A stretch of DNA of 13,618 bases from Gemmatimonadales bacterium UBA1120 (GTDB taxonomy: Bacteria > Gemmatimonadota > Gemmatimonadetes > Longimicrobiales > Gaopeijiaceae), in the NCBI GenBank assembly GCA_002313925.1, contig DCAZ01000102.1, positions 1 through 13,618 on the forward strand. The letters are read 5' to 3'. Shown here piece by piece: positions 6,355-13,618 of the stretch. The notes beneath the pieces were generated by a model. It was not told the origin of the DNA. It ran no database searches and saw nothing but the letters and a program-made list of their open reading frames with translations. Within the stretch, counting starts at the first letter, position 1; every line of letters starts with the position of its first letter. The position numbers and the translations under genes are program-made.

Positions 6355-7164
6355 GTGCGCAACATCGCCTCTGCCTTTACAGCCTTAGTATGGGCCTTCC
6401 TCGTCTATGTACCCGTCGCTCACACACAGGTACCCAACACGGTTTTCCTTGATGAACTGACCTGGATGGAGGTAGCGGACAAGATTGATGCGGGAACAAC
6501 CACGATCATCGTCGCTACAGCTGGAACCGAGCAGAACGGACCACATATGGTCCTCGGAAAGCATAAGTTCATCATAACTGAGACAGCTGAGCGGATCGCA
6601 CGTGAGGTCGGAAACGCTCTCGTCGCCCCAATCGTGACATATGTGCCAGAAGGAAACATTGAGGGCATCACGGGGAACCGGCAGCGCGCAGGCACGATAA
6701 CGCTTCCCAACGAACATTACATGAAGCTGCTTGAGTACACAGCCAGAAGCCTTGCAGGTGGTGGCTTCACGGACATCGTTCTCATTGGTGACAGTGGAGG
6801 AAATCAGCAGGGAATGGAGACTGTCGCTCAAATATTGAACGAGGAATGGTCAGGTAGCCCAGCCCGTGTCCATTTCGTCGGTGACTACTACTCGGGTCAT
6901 GGCTTCCGGGAATGGCTGCAAGAGCAAGGTCACACCATGGAAGACATAGGAAGCCATGCAGGAATCACGGACACATCGCAATTACTCTATGTAAATGCGA
7001 AGCACATACGGACAGAGAAACTAGCGCCATTCGGTGGCTTTGAAGGTGCCGGTGTGCGGGGTGACCCAACACAGGCATCTGTGTCTTACGGACGAGTGGG
7101 CATCCAGTTGAAGGTCGACGCGGCAGTCCGGCAGATACAGGAGTTGATGTCAGGCCGACGCTAG
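6355..7164 (+). CDS. Exported creatininase-family protein with altered metal site
   Basis: A 269-residue protein of the creatininase fold, whose known members are metal-dependent amidohydrolases. GTG is the start because AGGAG lies 7 nt upstream and the next residues form a signal peptide (1-25, ending VAHTQ). GTEQNGPH (58-64) corresponds to the EQHGPH motif, GDSGGN (145-150) to the NGHxEN motif, and HAGITDTS (201-208) to HAGxxETS. Aligned to Pseudomonas creatininase, Glu34 is kept (Glu59), but His36 becomes Asn61, Asp45 becomes His70, His120 becomes Ser147 and Glu122 becomes Gly149. Either a different metal arrangement is used or catalysis is lost. The subfamily with GPHMVLGKH is one I remember from Gemmatimonadota and Acidobacteriota, so part of the change is family-wide. 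Periplasmic location is inferred. Substrate unknown; creatinine is unlikely. It stands alone on its strand, converging with the hydrolase gene 20 nt away. Confidence 0.8.
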   Translation: MRNIASAFTALVWAFLVYVPVAHTQVPNTVFLDELTWMEVADKIDAGTTTIIVATAGTEQNGPHMVLGKHKFIITETAERIAREVGNALVAPIVTYVPEGNIEGITGNRQRAGTITLPNEHYMKLLEYTARSLAGGGFTDIVLIGDSGGNQQGMETVAQILNEEWSGSPARVHFVGDYYSGHGFREWLQEQGHTMEDIGSHAGITDTSQLLYVNAKHIRTEKLAPFGGFEGAGVRGDPTQASVSYGRVGIQLKVDAAVRQIQELMSGRR

Positions 7165-7184
7165 CCCGTATCGTCACCTCAAAC

Positions 7185-8735
7185 TCAACGATGGTGTAGG
7201 TCAAACCAGTCAAAAATCTGGTCCATAACTTCGGCCACGATCGCAACGTGGTCTGTGCCCTCGTTTTCTACGTAGTGCACGGATTGCATCCCAAGAGCCT
7301 GCGCCGCTTGATAAAAGTTCCGCGCGCGTTCTACAGGTACAAGCGCATCGAGTTCACCCTGGGCTAGGAAAAGCGGCATTTCAGGTGCCTTAGCTAGGTC
7401 CTCCGCTGATCCGTACCCCGCGATCGGTGCGAGTGCAGCGAATCGATCTGCATACTCGAACCCAATGCGCACAGTCCCTCCACCTCCCATTGAGTGCCCC
7501 ATCAAGTACGTCCTGGTCTCGTCGATCGGATATACCCTCTGCACGAGATCGAGAACATCGATCACATCCTGGGCACTGGCGTTGCGGTACCCACCGTACG
7601 GACCACGGCCATTTACCGAAGCAATGATATAGCCACGATCTCTGGCATTCTTCTTAAGCGTGCCATCGAAGCTATCCATGAAGGTGTTCTCATCCCCACC
7701 CGCGCCATGTAGTGCGACAACCAATGGATAACTCTGGCTCCTGTCGTAGTCATCAGGCACAAACAGACGAAACGGTACAAGTTCCCTGTCGACTGAAGAC
7801 CGGTAGGCCAAGCGCATGTCTCCACTACGCGTAGCGAGCGGATCTCGTCCTAATCCAAGATCGTTGATGAACCCTTCAGCAAGCCCGATCTCTTTATCAA
7901 ACTGCATCGGCTCTACCATCAGGGTGCCTTGCTCAAAAATCTGATTCATGATGACTGGATAGCCCATATACGCCCCGGCTAACCATTCACGTCGTCCGCG
8001 CTGGTACATATCCAGATGCCAGAGCAGGGTTGTGTTGGCAAGTGCCCGGGATGAACTACGGCCTACTTGGCGGCGCAGCTGTGGGCGACGACTGTCGAAC
8101 AGCATCGCCGTAACCCGCTCCTCGAAAGCTTCAATGACATAGATAGACCTAGACGTCCTCACGATCGGATCAGAAGCACCTTCCGCCCATAATGAATACT
8201 CAACGAGATAACGACCTGAAGTAGCTTCACGCGGTATAACGACTTCAGTCGAGACCGCAGTAAGCCCTTCGAGCATCAAGAGATCCGACCCATATATCGG
8301 TTCTTCTGTTGGGCCCAGAAATCGCACTTGTACCGCATACCGGCCCTCCAGAGGTGTCTCGCGCTCGTATAGTGACGCGATTTCGACAGGCACAGTGGAG
8401 CCAGGCTCATAGAGTTTTGCTGGCAGACTTATGTCTAGGATTGAGGCCACTTCTATGCCCTCGTCCCAGGCACCAAGATACATGCGTGCCATGCCTTCAA
8501 TCATCACCTTGTAGCGCTCTACATCGTCACCAGCGTCCCCAAGGATGGAGACACGTTCACGCACTGCCAGAAGCTCTGGCTGCATCTCCTGCTCACTAAA
8601 CGGAACAAAGCGATTCCTAAAGATCAGCCCCAACATCGATAAGTCACTGGAAGTAACCTGAGCGGATACCGGGGAGACCGTTTGAGGATGGAACCAAACG
8701 GCAGCTAATACGATGACGGGCAGTAGGGTTCTCAT
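7185..8735 (-). CDS. Exported alpha/beta hydrolase (esterase/peptidase-like) with long N-terminal domain
   Basis: A 516-residue secreted hydrolase. A signal peptide (1-25, ending SPVSAQ) is followed by about 290 residues without a motif that I recognise. This part includes a predicted beta-rich section (about 100-200) and a charged helical stretch (205-250). The catalytic domain begins near 320 with LFVPDDYD. It has the oxyanion segment HGAGG (343-347), the nucleophile elbow GHSMGGG with Ser415, Asp463 in QGELDALVP, and His496 in GTDH. The arrangement resembles polyhydroxybutyrate-depolymerase and feruloyl-esterase-like domains with prolyl-oligopeptidase relatives. The bond cleaved cannot be told. 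The first ATG fits the signal peptide; no clear Shine-Dalgarno is present. It lies 59 nt after the serine hydrolase gene on the same strand and probably shares its transcript. Confidence 0.85.
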   Translation of the reverse strand: MRTLLPVIVLAAVWFHPQTVSPVSAQVTSSDLSMLGLIFRNRFVPFSEQEMQPELLAVRERVSILGDAGDDVERYKVMIEGMARMYLGAWDEGIEVASILDISLPAKLYEPGSTVPVEIASLYERETPLEGRYAVQVRFLGPTEEPIYGSDLLMLEGLTAVSTEVVIPREATSGRYLVEYSLWAEGASDPIVRTSRSIYVIEAFEERVTAMLFDSRRPQLRRQVGRSSSRALANTTLLWHLDMYQRGRREWLAGAYMGYPVIMNQIFEQGTLMVEPMQFDKEIGLAEGFINDLGLGRDPLATRSGDMRLAYRSSVDRELVPFRLFVPDDYDRSQSYPLVVALHGAGGDENTFMDSFDGTLKKNARDRGYIIASVNGRGPYGGYRNASAQDVIDVLDLVQRVYPIDETRTYLMGHSMGGGGTVRIGFEYADRFAALAPIAGYGSAEDLAKAPEMPLFLAQGELDALVPVERARNFYQAAQALGMQSVHYVENEGTDHVAIVAEVMDQIFDWFDLHHR

Positions 8736-8794
8736 GGTCGAAAAAGTAGAGGTCCCTACGCTAGGGCGCGACGGCTGTCCTCTCCTACTGAAAA

Positions 8795-10186
8795 CTAGAG
8801 GCCATCACGTGTTAAGACATAGTGTCCCGACACGTTATCAAAGCGAAGTTCTACGATCCGCTCACCCTGCCGAATGAAGGTGAATTCCTGGGACCCGCGA
8901 GTCCAGGTGAGGTCACCCCTATAATCAGGCTCAAACTTCGATTCCTGACCCATCTCGAGTTCGAGTTTGCCGTTATTCACGGAAGCAATCACAGAAAGCT
9001 GTGTGCCTCTAGCAGATCCTACATAGGCTCCTGCTAACTCCTCTAAATCACCAGTGAAAGGCACTTCCGCAGTGCCCTCGAAGTCCCCTAGCACTGTTTG
9101 TGCGAGAGCTTGACCCAGCGCCCCCGGACCAGGAGCGCCCGTAGAGTTTTGTAGAACTACTATGATCAGGTCGTCATCCGGATAATAACGCCCATCTGAA
9201 GTGAAGCCATTAATACCGCCACCATGCGCAATCACTCGATGGCCGCCTTGGTCTGCGACCGTAAGCCCCATCGCGTAACGAACCCTTGTGCCGTCCTCAA
9301 GCGGCACAGGCGTAGTCATTGCACTATATGATGAAGCACTGAGCAACTCACCACCGTGTAGCGCTCTGTTCCAAGCCACAAGATCGCTAGTGGTTGAGCA
9401 GAGCGATCCCGCCGCGTAGGGCCAAGTGTGATCGAGGTAACGCTTCCTGATCACACGATTTGGCTCTGGGACGTCGTAGCCGTGGGCTCTATTTGTCTTC
9501 ACCGCAGTTTCACTGCAGTAGTATGAGTCTTTCATCTCCGATGCATCGAAGAGTCGTCTCTCTATAAAGTCCTCATAGGACCCTCCTGACACTTCTTCAA
9601 TGATGAGTCCGAGCAGGAAGTAGGCAGAGTTGTTGTATATCAAAGCCGTGCCCGGTTCGAACTCGAAGGGCTCATTCTCTACCATACGGACAAGCGTATC
9701 TCGCGGAAGTTTGGATGAACTCAGCTCTCCGAAGATTGGCATCTCAGTGTACCCCTTGATGCCAGAAGTATGGTCTAAGAGGCGGCGCACTGGCACGCTG
9801 TAGCCCTGCGTATTGAAGTCCAAATAGTCCGTTAGGTCCGCATCGAGATCTAGTTTTCCTTCCTCAGCCAGAAGGAGAACCGCCGCAGCGGTGAATTGTT
9901 TTGTAATGGATCCGATCTCGTAGCTCGCATCCGAAGGCGTAGGCACACTCCACTCTAAGTCGACGTACCCGTAGCCTTTCATAAGAAGTGTTGCACCATG
10001 CTGGACCACAGCAACTGAAATACCAGGTACTGACTCGCTCTCCACATGGTCGCGGGCAGCCGCATCAAGGGCTGCGATGAGTATTTCTCGACCTGAGGAT
10101 TGATCTCCGACACAACCAGTCAGGACACTGGACAAAACACAAGCTGCGAGTACCCAGGACCGCATCAAATCAGGAATTGTAAACAT
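8795..10186 (-). CDS. Lipoprotein serine hydrolase, class C beta-lactamase/PBP-like family
   Basis: A membrane-anchored penicillin-recognising-type hydrolase of 463 residues. The signal peptide ends in lipobox LTGC (Cys25), so the protein is probably a lipoprotein. Catalytic motifs stand in order: SxxK at 93-96 (SITK), YxN at 184-186 (YNN) and HGG at 321-323, the usual replacement for KTG in this esterase/peptidase branch. The last 100 residues form a separate beta-rich domain like those after the catalytic unit in many relatives. Most such proteins are esterases or D-amino-acid peptidases, so beta-lactam resistance should not be assumed. The start is uncertain: ATG 10186 is chosen, ATG 10165 gives a compact signal peptide, and GTG 10207 overlaps the korB stop as GTGA. 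None has a strong Shine-Dalgarno. It follows korB closely and may be translated by coupling. Confidence 0.88.
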   Translation of the reverse strand: MFTIPDLMRSWVLAACVLSSVLTGCVGDQSSGREILIAALDAAARDHVESESVPGISVAVVQHGATLLMKGYGYVDLEWSVPTPSDASYEIGSITKQFTAAAVLLLAEEGKLDLDADLTDYLDFNTQGYSVPVRRLLDHTSGIKGYTEMPIFGELSSSKLPRDTLVRMVENEPFEFEPGTALIYNNSAYFLLGLIIEEVSGGSYEDFIERRLFDASEMKDSYYCSETAVKTNRAHGYDVPEPNRVIRKRYLDHTWPYAAGSLCSTTSDLVAWNRALHGGELLSASSYSAMTTPVPLEDGTRVRYAMGLTVADQGGHRVIAHGGGINGFTSDGRYYPDDDLIIVVLQNSTGAPGPGALGQALAQTVLGDFEGTAEVPFTGDLEELAGAYVGSARGTQLSVIASVNNGKLELEMGQESKFEPDYRGDLTWTRGSQEFTFIRQGERIVELRFDNVSGHYVLTRDGL

Positions 10187-10203
10187 CTTTAACCAGTAAA
10201 AAC

Positions 10204-11259
10204 TCACCGCCACTCTTTCTGGACCTCTTCCAGTCCCTTGCTTCCAGGACAAAGGTCAGCGAACGGAATCTCCACGAGTGGTCCATCTACTGTATTCTCG
10301 AATCCGTGCATGTCGACCCCAGTCTCTTCGAGGTAGAGGAGGCCAGTGGCGATCTCACCCCGGGACCCTACATCAGCGAGGTAATCTAGTACCGCACGAC
10401 GGTCCGTTGGATCGTATTCATCAGCAATCTTATGAAACTTCACCACGCTCCCATCGTGCATGGTGATGCCCTGCACAGAACCCTCTGAATACTCTGTCGT
10501 AATCTCAGTTCTGAGTGGGACAAAGTCGGTCTCGATCACTTCGTGCATGTGTGAACGTGTGTGGGCATAACTCTTTGTGGACCCCTGGTGATCGTTGAAC
10601 GTGACGCAAGGTGAAATCACGTCTACGAACGCAAATCCACTGTGGCTTAGTCCGGCCTTTAGAATCGGTATTAGTTGATCCTTGTCACCCGAAAAAGATC
10701 TTGCAACGAATGTCGCGCCAAGAGATAGGGCCATATTAACAGGGTCTATCGGCCTCTGTTGATTTGCCATACCACCCTTGGATGTACTTCCGATATCTGC
10801 CGAGGCCGAGAACTGCCCCTTGGTCAAACCATAAACACCATTGTTTTCAAGCACGTAGAGCATATTCACATTGCGCCGGATCGCATGGCAAAACTGGCCC
10901 AACCCAATCGAGAGAGAGTCTCCGTCCCCTGAAATTCCCACATACAACAGATCTCGATGGGCAGCATTAGCACCGGCTGCGACCGCGGGCATTCGGCCGT
11001 GTACAGCATTAAAACCGTGTGCCTCACTGACAAAATATGCAGGTGTCTTTGAAGAGCATCCGATCCCCGAAAGCTTGGCAAGCCGATGTGGTTCTACTTC
11101 TAGCTCAAAAAAAGCCTGTACAAGAGCAGCAGTCACAGAATCGTGGCCGCATCCCGCGCAAAGTGTCGACATCGAGCCTTCGTAGTCCCGTATCGTGAGA
11201 CCCAAGGAATTGACCTTGAGTTTCGGATGACGGGCAGCCGGCTTCTTGATATAGCTCAT
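10204..11259 (-). CDS. korB: 2-oxoacid:ferredoxin oxidoreductase, beta subunit (2-oxoglutarate type)
   Basis: The thiamine-diphosphate subunit, 351 residues, working with the alpha subunit encoded just upstream to decarboxylate a 2-oxoacid, form an acyl-CoA and reduce ferredoxin. Four Cys likely hold the [4Fe-4S] cluster: Cys34 and Cys37 in CAGCGH, Cys68 in GIGCSS, and Cys218 in SPCVTFN. GDGDSLSIG (111-119) with NNGVYGLTKGQ (139-149) is the ThDP/Mg motif. The ATG overlaps the alpha stop as ATGA, and GGAGG (11267-11271) sits 7 nt upstream, so translation is coupled. An upstream start in the same frame, which would add 39 residues, is rejected. The substrate 2-oxoglutarate is inferred from similarity to actinobacterial and Gemmatimonadota KorB; pyruvate or branched-chain oxoacids cannot be ruled out. 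Confidence 0.9.
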   Translation of the reverse strand: MSYIKKPAARHPKLKVNSLGLTIRDYEGSMSTLCAGCGHDSVTAALVQAFFELEVEPHRLAKLSGIGCSSKTPAYFVSEAHGFNAVHGRMPAVAAGANAAHRDLLYVGISGDGDSLSIGLGQFCHAIRRNVNMLYVLENNGVYGLTKGQFSASADIGSTSKGGMANQQRPIDPVNMALSLGATFVARSFSGDKDQLIPILKAGLSHSGFAFVDVISPCVTFNDHQGSTKSYAHTRSHMHEVIETDFVPLRTEITTEYSEGSVQGITMHDGSVVKFHKIADEYDPTDRRAVLDYLADVGSRGEIATGLLYLEETGVDMHGFENTVDGPLVEIPFADLCPGSKGLEEVQKEWR

Positions 11260-13085
11260 TGCGAGACCTCCATGGGCTCCCGAGTAAGGAAGGGAGTGAC
11301 ACCTTCGATGACATGCACCTTGCTTAATGGTTGCCCACCATAGTAGCGGACCGACTGGAGTTTTTCCTTGGCACATGACGTCTCAAGTAGAATCAAGTTC
11401 TTTAACTGCTCATCCCGATTCTGTTCGATAACGATCACGGTGCCATGGTCCTCAAGGAACTGCTCTACTGCCTGGCTAAATGGAAATCCTCTGATCCGGA
11501 GGTAGTCGATTTCTATCCCCTCAGCTGCCAATGCATCACGAGCCTCCAACACGGCCCAGTGGCAACCGCCGACCGAGACAACACCAACACTCTTTCCTCC
11601 ATCAGTCTCAAAAATCTCTGGAGCAGGCACGTGGTCGGCAGCAGATTCAACCTTTGCTAAAATCCGGTCCATAACTTCAACGTAGGCATCCGAGTCCTCT
11701 GTATAACGGCCGTACTTATCGTGACCAGAACCCCTGGTGAAGTACGCACCCTTGGGGTGCACACCAGGCAGCGTGCGGGCAGTGATGTGGTCTCCATCCA
11801 AATCTAGATAACGATGAAAATTCTCGACTTTCTCGAGCTCGTCAGCCGCTAGAACTTTCCCACGATCAGGTACAAACGAATCATCCCATTCCAGCTTAGG
11901 GATCATCCAGTCGTTCATGCCAATATCTAAATCTGATACCACAAACGTCGGCGTCTGGAATCGTTCCGCGAGGTCGAATGCCTGAACAGAGAATTCAAAG
12001 CACTCCTTAGGGTCAGCCGGGAATAGTACGATGTGTTTCGTGTCACCATGTGACGCATACGCGCATAACATCAGGTCACCCTGCTGTGTGCGAGTAGGCA
12101 TCCCAGTGGACGGCCCAGTCCGCTGTATGTTAAAGAACACGCATGGTACCTCGGCATAATAAGCCAACCCAATGAATTCGCTCATCAGGGAGATTCCGGG
12201 GCCCGCCGTAGGTGAAAATGCACGCGCGCCCATCCAGCCAGCCCCAATCACCATCCCAGCTGCTGCGAGTTCATCCTCTGCCTGGAGGATACAGAAGTTG
12301 TTCTTACCCGTGTCTGGATCAACTCGGAAGCGACGGCAATACTCTGTGAAGCCGTCCATGACAGAAGTGGCAGGTGTGATCGGATACCACGCACCCACCG
12401 TTGCACCAGCATAAACGCATCCGAGCGCAGCAGCCGCGTTGCCGGTGACCATCACGCAGTCCTTCGTCTTATCCATCGCTTCGAGACGGATTGGAAGGGG
12501 ACAATCGAAATGTTCTAGAGCATACTTGTACCCCAGCTCAATCGCCGCAAAATTCGCGTCCATCAGATGCTGCTTGGAAGCGAATTTTTCTTGTAGCATA
12601 CCCTTCACCACATCCATATCGATATCAAGCAATGCCACAAGTGCGCCAACGTAGGTGATGTTCTTCATGAGGATACGGATACGTGAGCCCTGGAAGTGCT
12701 CAACGCACATGTCCGCAAGAGGTATCCCTAGAAAGGTCACATCATCCCGGCGGAATTCGTCATCGAGTTCGCGAGTGTTGTCATACAAAATCCATCCCCC
12801 AGAAACGACCTCCTCAATATCCCTGGCATAGCTCTCCGGGTTCATTGCAATGGCAAGCTGGAAGTCTGGACTCCTCGCGGTATAGCCGTCTTTATTAACT
12901 CGGATTTCATACCAAGTCGGTAAACCCTGGATATTCGATGGGAACACGTTCTTGCCCGACACGGGGATACCCATACGGAATAGCGCTTGCAGGAGTAGGC
13001 CATTTGCGCTGGCCGACCCCGTTCCGTTAACCGTCGCGATCTTCAGACCGAGGTCGTTGACGCCGTAATCGCTTTCTCTGGCCAA
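11256..13085 (-). CDS. korA: 2-oxoacid:ferredoxin oxidoreductase, fused gamma-alpha subunit (2-oxoglutarate type)
   Basis: A 609-residue subunit with the gamma domain fused ahead of the alpha domain, as in KorA. The gamma part (about 12-190) opens with KIATVNGTGSASANGLL, a CoA/acceptor-binding family signature. The alpha part (about 210-600) has GNAAAALGCVYAG, WYPITPATS (the 2-oxoacid-binding YPITP), QAEDELAAAGM and TGPSTGMPTRTQQGDL. With KorB it would run the 2-oxoglutarate step of the citric acid cycle without the lipoyl complex, using low-potential ferredoxin. The start is TTG at 13085, because no ATG occurs before Met38 and the TTG start gives the N-terminus that I expect for the family. 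A weak AGGA lies 8 nt upstream. It overlaps the preceding gene by 43 nt and the next one by 4 nt, so the three form a tight operon. Confidence 0.9.
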   Translation of the reverse strand: MARESDYGVNDLGLKIATVNGTGSASANGLLLQALFRMGIPVSGKNVFPSNIQGLPTWYEIRVNKDGYTARSPDFQLAIAMNPESYARDIEEVVSGGWILYDNTRELDDEFRRDDVTFLGIPLADMCVEHFQGSRIRILMKNITYVGALVALLDIDMDVVKGMLQEKFASKQHLMDANFAAIELGYKYALEHFDCPLPIRLEAMDKTKDCVMVTGNAAAALGCVYAGATVGAWYPITPATSVMDGFTEYCRRFRVDPDTGKNNFCILQAEDELAAAGMVIGAGWMGARAFSPTAGPGISLMSEFIGLAYYAEVPCVFFNIQRTGPSTGMPTRTQQGDLMLCAYASHGDTKHIVLFPADPKECFEFSVQAFDLAERFQTPTFVVSDLDIGMNDWMIPKLEWDDSFVPDRGKVLAADELEKVENFHRYLDLDGDHITARTLPGVHPKGAYFTRGSGHDKYGRYTEDSDAYVEVMDRILAKVESAADHVPAPEIFETDGGKSVGVVSVGGCHWAVLEARDALAAEGIEIDYLRIRGFPFSQAVEQFLEDHGTVIVIEQNRDEQLKNLILLETSCAKEKLQSVRYYGGQPLSKVHVIEGVTPFLTREPMEVSQ

Positions 13086-13618
13086 GATTGATGTCCTGCG
13101 TAGGGGTTCAGGAGGTCAAACTGCATCATATCCCACGCCGCGGTGGGACAACGCTCAGCACATAATCCGCAGTGGACGCATAGATCCTCATCCTTCACCA
13201 TGATACGACCCGTCTGCGGAAGTGATTCGGAGGCAAAAATCGCCTGATCCGTATTATCAGCCGGTGCCATAAGTCGCTGACGAAGATCATCTTCTTCACC
13301 GTTGTGTGTGATTGTCAGGCACGTTACCGGGCACACATCAATACATGCATCACACTCAATACAGAGGTTGGTAGTGAAGTCGGTCTGGATATCGCAGTTG
13401 AGGCACCGCTCAACCTCACGCACGGTCTCTTTCACGTCGAAACCCAGCTCGGCTTCAATCTTCATGTCGGAGAGCCGCTTCTCTAGGTCCGCATAGCGCA
13501 TCTCAGTGCGCAAAACCGGGTCATAGTCATTTGAATAACGCCACTCATGAATCCCCATCTTAGTCGAGACAAGATTCATCCCGTAAGGTGGCCGGTCCGT
13601 GACTGGAAGTCCTCGGCA
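13043..13618 (-). CDS. C-terminal part of a redox protein with two [4Fe-4S] clusters (probable FAD oxidoreductase-ferredoxin), 5'-truncated
   Basis: The frame is open to the window edge, and I see only its last 191 codons. Counting from an internal ATG at 13579, Cys73, 76, 79 and 83 (CIECDACIDVCP) and Cys134, 137, 140 and 144 (CVHCGLCAERCP) form two [4Fe-4S] ferredoxin motifs. An additional RCLNC pair lies at 59-62. The sequence before it, with PPYGMNLVSTKMG and a charged helix, reads straight on from upstream codons. From memory it resembles the end of FAD-dependent NAD(P) oxidoreductases related to glutamate synthase small subunit and BzdV, which pass electrons between KorAB and NAD(P). The truncated part would hold the FAD and NAD(P) domains. 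A stand-alone ferredoxin starting at 13579 is possible but less likely. It is the first visible gene of the korAB operon. Confidence 0.8.
   Translation of the reverse strand, partial: CRGLPVTDRPPYGMNLVSTKMGIHEWRYSNDYDPVLRTEMRYADLEKRLSDMKIEAELGFDVKETVREVERCLNCDIQTDFTTNLCIECDACIDVCPVTCLTITHNGEEDDLRQRLMAPADNTDQAIFASESLPQTGRIMVKDEDLCVHCGLCAERCPTAAWDMMQFDLLNPYAGHQSWPEKAITASTTSV

Noticed and set aside
6385..6831. 148-codon open frame opposite the creatininase-like gene
   Set aside because: Antisense shadow of a gene with a clear ribosome site, signal peptide and family motifs; the product looks like no protein.
8795..10186. Antibiotic resistance beta-lactamase
   Set aside because: It has the fold motifs, but HGG instead of KTG, a lipobox and a C-terminal extra domain point to the broad esterase/peptidase branch.
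10204..11376. Longer korB starting 39 codons earlier
   Set aside because: The added residues lie over the alpha gene, look non-coding (many Cys, His and Trp), and bypass the GGAGG site and ATGA overlap at 11259.
1..13618. tRNA, rRNA, CRISPR array, insertion sequence or attachment site
   Set aside because: No cloverleaf, spaced direct repeats, terminal inverted repeats with transposase or integrase, or rRNA-like segment was seen on either strand.

Overview
The window is a gene-dense stretch of bacterial chromosome with moderate GC and no RNA genes, CRISPR arrays or mobile elements that I can see. Several features fit an uncultured, probably marine, Gemmatimonadota- or Acidobacteriota-like bacterium: a DUF6152 protein next to a soluble PQQ dehydrogenase, several exported hydrolases, an exported creatininase-like protein, and a KorAB-type 2-oxoacid:ferredoxin oxidoreductase. 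This placement rests on family recollection, not on a search.

Layout. Positions 1-3083 (+) hold a probable operon of exported proteins: the 3' part of an unnamed conserved gene broken by one extra base near 232, a DUF6152 protein, and a periplasmic PQQ-dependent dehydrogenase. Positions 3176-4054 (-) hold two tandem paralogous four-helix membrane proteins of unknown function, closed by a clear intrinsic terminator. Positions 4163-6207 (-) hold a class III CoA-transferase followed after 8 nt by a class I SAM methyltransferase interrupted by one in-frame TGA. A divergent gene at 6355-7164 (+) encodes an exported creatininase-like protein. Positions 7185-13618 (-) hold, in transcription order: the C-terminal ferredoxin part of a larger redox protein that runs off the window, the alpha and beta subunits of 2-oxoacid:ferredoxin oxidoreductase, a lipoprotein serine hydrolase of the beta-lactamase family, and an exported alpha/beta hydrolase.

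The most interesting locus is the methyltransferase at 4163-4969. The reading frame is the same on both sides of the TGA at 4559-4561, and the two halves together make one complete methyltransferase. The TGA follows a Cys codon directly. Five bases after it lies a hairpin (4524-4553) whose six-base loop has G at its second position and starts 17 nt after the TGA, which matches the layout of bacterial SECIS elements. I propose a selenoprotein methyltransferase with a Cys-Sec pair. A nonsense mutation or a base-call error remains possible, especially as another gene in the window carries a one-base frameshift.

The 3' block joins central metabolism to redox chemistry. KorA and KorB would make succinyl-CoA (or another acyl-CoA) from a 2-oxoacid and reduce ferredoxin. 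The upstream protein with two [4Fe-4S] motifs is probably the end of an FAD-dependent oxidoreductase that passes those electrons to NAD(P). The exported proteins elsewhere suggest a heterotroph that oxidises and hydrolyses substrates in the periplasm.
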